NCBI GenBank assembly: GCA_964526565.1 | Contig: CAZGMC010000041.1 | Coordinates: 1-33,428 of the forward strand | From: CAZGMC01 sp964526565 | GTDB lineage: Bacteria; Pseudomonadota; Alphaproteobacteria; DSM-16000; Inquilinaceae | DNA: 33,428 nt | Direction of reading: 5' to 3' | In this document: positions 15,772-22,284 of the stretch, piece after piece | Numbering within the stretch: the stretch's first letter is position 1 | Layout of the letters: each line of letters starts with the position of its first letter | Notes under the pieces: model-generated | What the model was told of the DNA's origin: nothing | Databases searched by the model: none | The model's input: the letters and a program-made list of their open reading frames with translations, nothing else | Translations under genes and position numbers: made by a program

Positions 15772-16215
15772 TCGTTGATGAAAGGCACTCGCCGATCCGG
15801 GGCCTTGCCGCGTACCCCGCCAAGTCAGGCGCGCCGGATCAGGTCAAGCAGAATCAACGGCAATGGTTTTGACACCACGACAAGGGACTTCCATGATGAA
15901 CCAAGGTCAAGTGTCAAACTTGTGATTCCAGGGTCGCCTGCAGCCGACCCTTCTGGTTCACGAGCGGCCCCCGTCGCATCACCACGCTTGTCCGAGCCTG
16001 CCTGCCCGCCCCCGCTCTGGCAAGCCATGCGAAACTGCTGGATGGTGAGGGCCGCACTCCAGTTTCCTGGCGCTTCATCCCTGTTGATCTCAGATTTTCT
16101 CATCGGTAACGGGTCCATCCTGCCCATTGTGCGAAAGGCCATTCAAATGAAAATAAGCATAAAATTGTACAACACTTAGGTATGAAAACTGTTCGATCGT
16201 GACAGACTGGTGAAC

Positions 16216-16245
16216 CTGTGATAAATCATGGTGATCTGTGATAAA
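16216..16245 (+). promoter_or_regulatory. Two CTGTGATAAA direct repeats 20 bp apart
   Basis: CTGTGATAAA is found at 16216-16225 and again at 16236-16245, a centre-to-centre distance of 20 bp or two helical turns. The sites lie in AT-rich DNA about 230 bp upstream of the rightward beta-helix gene. The arrangement is typical of tandem operator half-sites for a dimeric activator. No regulator is identified. Confidence 0.45.
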
Positions 16246-16471
16246 CTTTTGCTATTAGCCCATGTTCCTGATTTATGGAGATTTCCGACACCTTGCGCTG
16301 TAATGGCTGTTGCGATACCATGGAATTCATCACGATCCAGTCGTCCTTCAAGACAGAAATGTCTTTCCCAAGAGGGCGGCGTCATCACCCTGTTGAGGCT
16401 TGCAGCGTCCGTCGCGTGGCGACAGGCGCGGGATCTTGGGCACAGGCCAGGTAAAATGGAGTCATCAAACC

Positions 16472-18562
16472 ATGACTGAATACACTGTTCGATCAGCAAA
16501 CGAGCTGTATGACAGGCTCGAAGCGGCGTCCGGCGGTGATACCTTGCTGCTGGAAAACGGCAACTATGGATCAATCGATTTCGATGACCTGCATTTCAGT
16601 GACTACGTTACAATCAGGTCGGCAGATGGTCCTCTGGGCGCCCGCTTCACCGACATATCTTTTGACAATTCAAGTTATTTGCGCGTGGACGGCGTTCATG
16701 TTGATGGCACGCACAACGGCAGCCTTGCTTCACACCTTGTTGGTGTGGATGGCGGGAGCCATCACATTGAATTTTTGAACTCGGAAGTCAATGGATTGGT
16801 TGATGATGATTATACAGGTTGGCGCGGTATTTATTCCGGCGTCGCCTCGGATGTGCGCTTCGAGAACAACTATATTCATGATGTCATGAGGGGGGGAGTA
16901 TTCATTAATACAGAGAATCTGGAAGTCTCCGAGAACCGGTTTGAGAATCTTGGCGATGATGCAATGAAAATTTCCGGGGTAAGCGATGCATTAATCGAGA
17001 ACAACACCGGGGCCAGGTATATCCATGCCGGGCCGGGCGCGCATATCGATTTTATTCAGTTCCAGGGAGCAGATTCCGAAGACGTTACAGTCCGTGGCAA
17101 TGTCTACTTGCAGGGGACTAATGCATCGCAAGGCATCTTCATGAGCGGCGCGACGGTCGATAACATGCTTATTGAGAACAATATCATTTACAACTCCATG
17201 ATTAACGCAATCTCGGTTACAGCGGGGTCAACAAATGTAGTTGTGCGGGATAATACAGTTCTTACCGTGCCTGGTGAAGGTCACAAGGCGGCCATCTTAA
17301 GGCTTCCAGCCGGCGCCGTTTCTGAAAACAATATAACCTCTTCCCACCTGTCGGCGTCGGGTCCGAGCGGTTCGAATGTCGTTCTGCAGTATGAAAATCC
17401 GGACAGGCCCTACTATTATAATGACGTCTATGAAAATGCCATGACAGGCCGGTTTGCTACCATTGAAGATCTGACGCCGGTTCCGGGCAGCGTCGGGGAA
17501 ACGATGGGAGCGTTTCAACGGATCGAAGAGCTGCTTGGCAATGTCGACCATGATGATCCGGCGACCGACAGCCATACGACCGGTGAGGCCGACGCTTCAG
17601 CTGGCGACGACAACCCGGCCGGTGGATCGACCGACGATTCCGGAAGTTCCACGGGCGATGGTGAGTCCGGGTCGGACACAGGCACCGATAGTGGCTCGGA
17701 CACAGGCACCGATAGTGGTTCGGATCCAGCCGCCGATGGCGGATCCGATGCGGCTGCCGACGGCGGATCCGATGCGGCCGCCGATGGCGGATCCGATGCG
17801 GCTGCCGACGGCGGATCCGATGCGGCTGCCGACGGCGGATCCGATACAGCCACTGATGGCGGATCCGATACAGCCACTGATGGTGGATCCGATACAGCCA
17901 CTGATGGCGGATCCGATGCGGCTGCCGATGGCGGATCCGATACAGCCACTGATGGCGGATCCGATGCGGCTGCCGACGGCGGATCCGATACAGCCACTGA
18001 CGGCGATGCCGTTCCAAATGCCGTGCTCACGGAAGGCCCGTATTCTCTGTCTGGCTCGGTACGGGATGCAGTAGTTTTACCTGGCAGCAGTGTACATAAC
18101 CTGGAGCAGGGAACAATAGAGATTGAATTCAACACAGATACCGTAGGCCGGGCTCGCCAGGGCCTGTTTTCCAAAGATTCCAGATACTACGACGACGGAG
18201 GTCATCTGAGTATTTTTGTTGAGAACGACGACGTATATGTCCGGATGCAGGATACAGACAATGATTACGCAATCCGTGCCAGAGACGTCGTCCAGGCCGG
18301 CAGCGACCACGATTTGGTCTTTGCATTTGGAGAGAGCGGCATGAAACTTTATATGGACGGCAACCTTGTAGCCGAGAATGCCTACACTGGCGGTCTTCAA
18401 GGCAATAACGAGCCGATCGTCATCGGTGCCAACCAGTGGGCCAGCGGCGACGGGGTGGCCGATCTCGTGCAGCACCCCTTCGATGGCACGATCACGAACA
18501 TGACTGTTTATGATCTTGCGCTTGATCCTGCAACATTAGCAGGTGACTATGGCACACTTTAG
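16472..18562 (+). CDS. Right-handed beta-helix protein with Asp/Gly/Ser repeat linker and LamG-like C-terminus
   Basis: The 696-residue paralogue of the divergent gene starts with the same block (TVRSANELYDRLEAASGG; LLLENGNYGSIDFDDLHF; DYVTIRSADG). It continues with a parallel beta-helix to about residue 350, including HIDFIQFQG and GGVFINTENLEVSENRF. Residues 400-511 are a spacer of 14 acidic octapeptide units (GSDTGTDS, GSDAAADG, GSDTATDG). A LamG-like domain follows (about 520-690) with GLFSKDSRYYDDGGHL and PIVIGANQWASGDG. No signal peptide or cysteine is visible. It probably acts on, or anchors to, extracellular polysaccharide. ATG 16472 has GGAG ten bases upstream; the open frame extends back to 16400, but that part shows no family resemblance. 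Codon use is less GC-biased than in the housekeeping genes. Confidence 0.83.
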   Translation: MTEYTVRSANELYDRLEAASGGDTLLLENGNYGSIDFDDLHFSDYVTIRSADGPLGARFTDISFDNSSYLRVDGVHVDGTHNGSLASHLVGVDGGSHHIEFLNSEVNGLVDDDYTGWRGIYSGVASDVRFENNYIHDVMRGGVFINTENLEVSENRFENLGDDAMKISGVSDALIENNTGARYIHAGPGAHIDFIQFQGADSEDVTVRGNVYLQGTNASQGIFMSGATVDNMLIENNIIYNSMINAISVTAGSTNVVVRDNTVLTVPGEGHKAAILRLPAGAVSENNITSSHLSASGPSGSNVVLQYENPDRPYYYNDVYENAMTGRFATIEDLTPVPGSVGETMGAFQRIEELLGNVDHDDPATDSHTTGEADASAGDDNPAGGSTDDSGSSTGDGESGSDTGTDSGSDTGTDSGSDPAADGGSDAAADGGSDAAADGGSDAAADGGSDAAADGGSDTATDGGSDTATDGGSDTATDGGSDAAADGGSDTATDGGSDAAADGGSDTATDGDAVPNAVLTEGPYSLSGSVRDAVVLPGSSVHNLEQGTIEIEFNTDTVGRARQGLFSKDSRYYDDGGHLSIFVENDDVYVRMQDTDNDYAIRARDVVQAGSDHDLVFAFGESGMKLYMDGNLVAENAYTGGLQGNNEPIVIGANQWASGDGVADLVQHPFDGTITNMTVYDLALDPATLAGDYGTL
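17669..18004 (+). repeat. 24-bp in-frame tandem repeat (14 units) in the beta-helix gene
   Basis: Fourteen 24-bp units encode octapeptides: two GSDTGTDS, one GSDPAADG and eleven GSDAAADG or GSDTATDG. The AAADG and TATDG versions alternate in blocks, and most units carry GGATCC at the same place, which points to recent unit-level duplication. The result is a flexible, strongly acidic spacer between two folded domains. Confidence 0.94.
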
Positions 18563-19272
18563 TTGACGCCGTGGGCATTGGACTCCGGGGATCCTTGAGC
18601 CGGCTGTCGACAGGCTCCCCGCCTTCTGGCTCTGTGCAGTCCAGCCAGAGGGCGGGGCGGCCTGGCGCCTGCAGCTGCGCCTGGCGAGGGTCTCGCTGGG
18701 ATCATCCAGGGTCTTGAAGTGTCGGTCTGCGTCCGGTTCATCGACGGGGGACCGGGGACCTGCCGGCGGGCTGCAGTTCAGGCGTGCAGGGCGGCAGGAA
18801 GACGAGGCGATTGCCGGCCGGGACAGCGAGGTTGGCCGGCCCGTGCCATCCGGCGTTGTCCGGAACCGGCACGATGAACCGCTGCCCACCTCACTGCCCT
18901 TGGTGAGACTGGACCGGGACCTGCCCTCGGAGCCGACCCGCCTTCGCCGTCGCGCCGCGCGGAAGGCCTGTCAGGGCCCGGCGACACCGCCGCCGTCAGC
19001 CGACCCGCGCTGCCCGAGCCTGGCGGTGCCGCCGGTCCGGCCGCGCCATTCGGGAGCCGGGCCTTGACCGGCCCGAGCACGGCGCGACCCTGGCGGCCGG
19101 TCGGGACCGGCCGGTGTGGCGAACAGCAGGAAGGGCGGCTCGAATGGACCACACCGCGTTGACCTGAACCCGTTGCCGTGCGTCCGGCGGCATTGCGGCC
19201 CGCGGCGCCGGCTGCTATTCGCTGCCGGGCTCGCCTGTTGCCCTTCCGCCCGCCACCCGGACACCCGCCCCC
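18563..19272. other. Intergenic stretch without a recognisable gene
   Basis: About 710 GC-rich bases lie between the beta-helix gene and the YqaA-like gene. Several open frames exist on both strands, but none shows a domain, a plausible start or natural composition; they read like random GC-rich sequence rich in Arg, Pro and Ser. The only clear element is the hairpin at 18617-18657. Confidence 0.6.
18617..18657. terminator. Strong 15-bp hairpin downstream of the beta-helix gene
   Basis: CCCCGCCTTCTGGCT (18617-18631) pairs with AGCCAGAGGGCGGGG (18643-18657) over all 15 positions with one G-U pair, around an 11-base loop. It starts 55 bp after the stop at 18562. No T-run follows on either strand, so it is not a classical intrinsic terminator. 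It may stabilise the mRNA 3' end, mark rho-dependent termination, or be part of a repeated element. Confidence 0.5.
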
Positions 19273-19854
19273 GTGCTGCGCAGAACCTATGACTGGACCA
19301 TGCGGCTTGCCGCCCACCGCCATGCCGGGCGGGCGCTGGCCGCGGTGTCGTTCATCGAGAGCTCGGTGTTCCCGGTGCCGCCGGACGCGCTGCTCATTCC
19401 CATGTGCCTGGCCAACCGGCAGAAGGCGTGGACGTACGCCCTGATCTGCACGATCGCCTCGGTCGCCGGCGGGCTGCTCGGCTATGCCATCGGCTACTTC
19501 CTGTTCGAGCTGGTCGGCCAGCCGGTGCTGAACGTCTACGGCTACCTGGACCGGTTCGAGACGTTCGTCGAGTCGTACAACGCGTACGGCTGGTGGATCG
19601 TGTTCGGCGCCGGGCTGACGCCGTTCCCGTACAAGGTCATCACCATTGCCAGCGGCGTCACCCAGCTCGACCTGGTCACCTTCACCATCGCCTCGGTGCT
19701 GTCGCGCGGCGGCCGGTTCTTTCTGGTCGCTGCCGCACTGTGGTATTTCGGGCCGCCGATCCGCGAGTTGCTGGAGCGCCGGCTGGGCCTGATCACGGCG
19801 CTGTTCTTCGCGCTGCTGCTGGGCGGGTTCCTGGCCGTGCGCTATCTGCATTGA
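19273..19854 (+). CDS. YqaA/DedA-family inner-membrane protein
   Basis: The 193-residue membrane protein begins MLRRTYDWTMRLAAHRHA, a common start in the YqaA branch of the DedA (VTT/SNARE-associated) family. The family features FIESSVFPVPPDALLIPMCL, a glycine-rich helix (GGLLGYAIGYFLFE) and GAGLTPFPYKVITIASGV are present. Four or more membrane segments are evident. DedA proteins are linked to lipid-carrier or phospholipid scrambling and membrane homeostasis; the specific substrate of this member is not known. Start GTG 19273. It lies 73 bp upstream of dsbB on the same strand, possibly one transcript. Confidence 0.88.
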   Translation: MLRRTYDWTMRLAAHRHAGRALAAVSFIESSVFPVPPDALLIPMCLANRQKAWTYALICTIASVAGGLLGYAIGYFLFELVGQPVLNVYGYLDRFETFVESYNAYGWWIVFGAGLTPFPYKVITIASGVTQLDLVTFTIASVLSRGGRFFLVAAALWYFGPPIRELLERRLGLITALFFALLLGGFLAVRYLH

Positions 19855-19927
19855 TGGGCGCCGCGTGATGTCCGCCGCGACCGCGCGCCGCTCGAAGACG
19901 CCGGCCGTTCGGGCTATATGAACGTCC

Positions 19928-20449
19928 ATGACCGACCTGCCGACCCGCCACACCCCCTGGCTGTTGGCCCTGGCCAGCGGCGCCGTCCTGGCCGCCGCGC
20001 TGGCCGGGCAGCACCTGGGCGGCCTGGACCCGTGCAGCCTGTGCCTGTACCAGCGCTGGCCCCACGTCGCCGTCATCGTGTTCGCCCTGGCGGCGCTGGC
20101 GGCGCCGGCCGGCGGGTGGGCGCGGGCGGTGCTGCTGGGCCTGGCCGGCATGGCCCTGCTGTTCGGCGCCGGCATCGCCGCCTACCATGTCGGCGTCGAG
20201 CAGCACTGGTGGGCCGGCACCGTGGCCTGCGACAGCGGCGCGCCGCTCGGCGGCGGCCCGGTCACCGAGTTGCGTGCCCGGCTTCTGGACCAGCCGGTGG
20301 TGCGCTGTGACGTGGCGCCGTGGTCGCTGTTCGGCGTCTCGCTGGCCGGGTTCAATGCCCTGCTGTCGCTGGCGCTGGCCGGCTTCGCCCTGACCGCCGC
20401 CGCGCTGACCCCGCGCCGCGCCCGCCAACCGGAGGAACCCCACGCATGA
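19928..20449 (+). CDS. dsbB: Disulfide bond formation protein DsbB
   Basis: The 173-residue, four-helix inner-membrane protein carries both DsbB redox pairs: CSLC (Cys36, Cys39) in LDPCSLCLYQRWPH after the first helix, and Cys101/Cys127 in the second periplasmic loop (VACDSG ... VVRCDVAPWSLFGVS). DsbB reoxidises the periplasmic oxidase DsbA and passes electrons to ubiquinone. It overlaps coq7, a ubiquinone biosynthesis gene, by four bases (ATGA at 20446-20449). This is a functionally sensible pairing because DsbB uses that quinone. Confidence 0.92.
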   Translation: MTDLPTRHTPWLLALASGAVLAAALAGQHLGGLDPCSLCLYQRWPHVAVIVFALAALAAPAGGWARAVLLGLAGMALLFGAGIAAYHVGVEQHWWAGTVACDSGAPLGGGPVTELRARLLDQPVVRCDVAPWSLFGVSLAGFNALLSLALAGFALTAAALTPRRARQPEEPHA

Positions 20450-21012
20450 CGACACCGGACGACCGCCCGGCCTTTGCCGCTCCCCTGCCCGGCGAGCGCA
20501 CCGGCCGCGACCTGGTCGAGCGCATCGTGCGCGTCGACCATGCCGGCGAGTACGGCGCCAGGCGCATCTATGAGGGCCAGCTCGCCGTGCTCGGCCGCAG
20601 CCCCGTGGCCGGCGAGCTGCGCCACATGGCCGCCCAGGAGGAGCAGCATCTGGCCCACTTCGAGCGGCTGATCGTCGAGCGGCGGGTGCGGCCCAGCCTG
20701 CTCCACCCGGTCTGGCACGTCGCCGGCTTCGTGCTCGGTGCCGGCACCGCCATGCTGGGTGAGCGCGCCGCCATGGCCTGCACGGTCGCCGTGGAGGAGG
20801 CGATCGACGGCCACTACGCCCGTCAGGCCGCCGCCCTGGGCACCGACGAGGCCGACCTGAAGCAGGCCATCGAGCGGTTCCGCGCCGAGGAGCTGGAGCA
20901 TCGCGACATCGGGCTGGCGCACGAGGCCGAGCAGGCCCCCGGCTACCGCGCGCTGAGCACGGTGATCAAGGCCGGCTCGCGCGCCGCGATCTGGCTGGCC
21001 GAGCGCATCTGA
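20446..21012 (+). CDS. coq7: Demethoxyubiquinone hydroxylase (Coq7-type di-iron monooxygenase)
   Basis: The 188-residue protein has the duplicated ferritin-like helical pairs of Coq7/CAT5, with the Glu/His metal ligands visible in HAGEYGARRIYEGQ, EEQHLAHFERL, VEEAIDGHY and EELEHRDIG. It hydroxylates demethoxyubiquinone at the penultimate stage of ubiquinone synthesis, at the membrane surface. GGAGGAA at 20431-20437 precedes ATG 20446, and the start overlaps the dsbB stop. Its own stop codon TGA (21010-21012) is the first triplet of a 15-bp tandem repeat running into the assembly gap. Confidence 0.94.
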   Translation: MTTPDDRPAFAAPLPGERTGRDLVERIVRVDHAGEYGARRIYEGQLAVLGRSPVAGELRHMAAQEEQHLAHFERLIVERRVRPSLLHPVWHVAGFVLGAGTAMLGERAAMACTVAVEEAIDGHYARQAAALGTDEADLKQAIERFRAEELEHRDIGLAHEAEQAPGYRALSTVIKAGSRAAIWLAERI

Positions 21013-21079
21013 CACGCAGGCACGTGACACGCAGGCACGTGACACGCAGGCACGTGACACGCAGGCACGTGACACGCAG
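21010..21079. repeat. 15-bp tandem repeat starting at the coq7 stop codon and entering an assembly gap
   Basis: The unit TGACACGCAGGCACG occurs four times in full from 21010, followed by ten bases of a fifth before the run of N. Each unit contains TGA in the coq7 frame and CACGTG at the junction. The array is probably longer than shown, because assembly stopped inside it. Confidence 0.95.
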
Positions 21080-21179
21080 NNNNNNNNNNNNNNNNNNNNN
21101 NNNNNNNNNNNNNNNNNNNNNNNNNNNNNNNNNNNNNNNNNNNNNNNNNNNNNNNNNNNNNNNNNNNNNNNNNNNNNNN
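21080..21179. other. Assembly gap (100 N)
   Basis: Exactly 100 unknown bases follow the 15-bp repeat array. This is the usual scaffolding convention for a gap of unknown length. The true content may be more repeat units, part of an insertion, or missing sequence. Confidence 0.99.
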
Positions 21180-21261
21180 GCACGGGCACCGTCATCAAGG
21201 TGTCATGACGGACGGGCAGGGTTGCCGGCGTGCCTGTCGCTGTCGCCCGGAGGGTTCGCCC

Positions 21262-21831
21262 ATGCCCCGCCGTCTCGCCCGTGCCGCTCTGGTCGCTGTG
21301 GCCGCGCCCTGGCCGTGCCCGCCGCTGCCGGCGCCCAGGAGGGCGAGACCGCCGCGCCGTTCACCTTCGTCGCGTTCGGCGACATGCCGTACCGGATCCC
21401 CGACGACTACGCCCGGTTCGAGCGGCTGATCGACGCCATCAACGCGGCCGACCCGGCGTTCGCGATCTTCGTCGGTGACACCAAGGGCGGCGGCGCAGGG
21501 CCTGGATGCCGTCGTGTTCGCCTTCCAGGCCGACCCGATGTTCGAGCTGGGCCCCTACGACCACCGCAACAGCGGCTTTCACGACACCCTCAGCGCCCTG
21601 GCCGAGGGCGCGGCGACCTATGGCCGGCCGGTCCTGCTGGTCCACGGCGACACCCACGAATTCATCGTCGACCGCCCGTTGCGCCGCCCCGTCGGCGAGG
21701 GACTCCTGCGCAACGTCTACCGCCTGGAGGTGTTCGGCGACCCGCACATCCAGGCCGTCGAGGTCACGGTCGACCCCGCCGACCCGGCGATGTTCGCGTT
21801 CCGCCCGCTGATCGTGCCGGAGAACCAGTAA
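21262..21831 (+). pseudogene. Degenerate metallophosphoesterase (calcineurin-like)
   Basis: A secreted phosphoesterase gene can be pieced together from two phases. ATG 21262 starts a signal peptide (MPRRLARAALVAVAA). Near 21300-21310 the sense moves to the next frame, giving AVPAAAGAQEGE, FTFVAFGDMPYRIPDDYARF and AFAIFVGDTKGGG. Around 21487-21496 it returns to the first frame with LDAVVFAFQADPMFE, VLLVHGDTHEFIVDRPL, LEVFGDPHIQAVEVTVDP and stop 21831. Family members usually have well over a hundred residues between the GDT and HGDTH blocks, including the GDNEW region, and these are missing. A central deletion plus a one-base loss makes it non-functional, unless the neighbouring assembly gap reflects local misassembly. 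Confidence 0.72.
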
Positions 21832-21848
21832 TGACGGGATGACGTGCG

Positions 21849-22094
21849 CTAGGCAGGCACGATGTCGAGACGGCGCTCAATTCGCTCGAAGCGAACTTCC
21901 AGGTGGTCAAGTCGGTGATCCAGACGCGCGATGCCACTCCGCATATGAGCAATGTCGGTACGCACAAGCGTCATCTGGATCTCAAGAGATGCGATCCGGT
22001 CCCGCATGTCGCGCATGTCTTCCCGCATGTCGCCGATCGCCCGGTCGAAGCGTCGCATTTATTCGAGGATCAGGTTGCCCTGCTGTTCCGTCAT
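21849..22094 (-). pseudogene. Small coiled-coil protein gene interrupted by a nonsense codon
   Basis: From ATG 22094, which has GGAG about six bases upstream, the frame reads MTEQQGNLILE, then TAA (codon 12), then at once ATG (22058) MRRFDRAIGDMREDM and on to IERRLDIVPA, stop 21849. The first part plus the second resembles small proteobacterial coiled-coil proteins that begin MTEQ-NLILE-hMR and end with RIERRL. The continuity across the stop suggests that a single mutation (for instance CAA to TAA) split the gene. The TAAATG junction could still allow re-initiation and give a 69-residue coiled coil. Function unknown. Confidence 0.55.
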
Positions 22095-22212
22095 CGCGGT
22101 CTCCGCGCCAGGCGGTTCGCCACCGGCCGAACGCCAAAGCATGACGATAGCATCTCTTGGCCGTATGGCAAACCCGGTTGCGCCTACCGACGCGAGAGCG
22201 GACCCGCCGGCC

Positions 22213-22277
22213 GATCCTGGGCCCGGATCCTGGGCCCGGATCCTGGGCCCGGATCCTGGGCCCGGATCCTGGGCCCG
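22213..22277. repeat. Five perfect copies of a 13-bp tandem repeat just after the pyruvate kinase gene
   Basis: The unit GATCCTGGGCCCG starts at 22213, 22226, 22239, 22252 and 22265. The array ends seven bases beyond the pyruvate kinase stop codon (22285-22287, minus strand). The unit length is not a multiple of three, so it is not coding. Each unit holds GGGCCC and, at the junction, GGATCC, so the transcript could fold into several alternative hairpins. Confidence 0.95.
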
Positions 22278-22284
22278 GCCGGCC

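Larger units (their letters stand above)
15599..16471. promoter_or_regulatory. Long intergenic region between the divergent beta-helix genes
   Basis: This 873-bp region holds no protein frame that I recognise on either strand. It contains the 15-bp tandem array at 15712-15771. From about 16140 to 16300 it becomes AT-rich and contains a pair of direct repeats upstream of the rightward gene. The middle (15800-16120) is GC-rich and featureless to my reading. It must carry promoters for both beta-helix genes. Confidence 0.4.

Noticed and set aside
15825..16179. Open frames on both strands in the beta-helix intergenic region
   Set aside because: No recognisable domain, no ribosome binding site and no agreement with neighbouring codon use.
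17669..18004. Possible RTX calcium-binding nonapeptides
   Set aside because: Units are octapeptides GSDAAADG/GSDTATDG and lack the GGxGxDxUx pattern.
18536..18889. Minus-strand frame of 117 codons after the beta-helix gene
   Set aside because: Ser/Arg/Pro-rich random composition, and it overlaps the end of a real gene.
18778..20175. Minus-strand open frame of 465 codons
   Set aside because: It runs antisense to YqaA and dsbB and has shadow-frame composition.
21011..21079. Possible CRISPR array
   Set aside because: The 15-bp units are contiguous with no spacers, and no cas genes are present.
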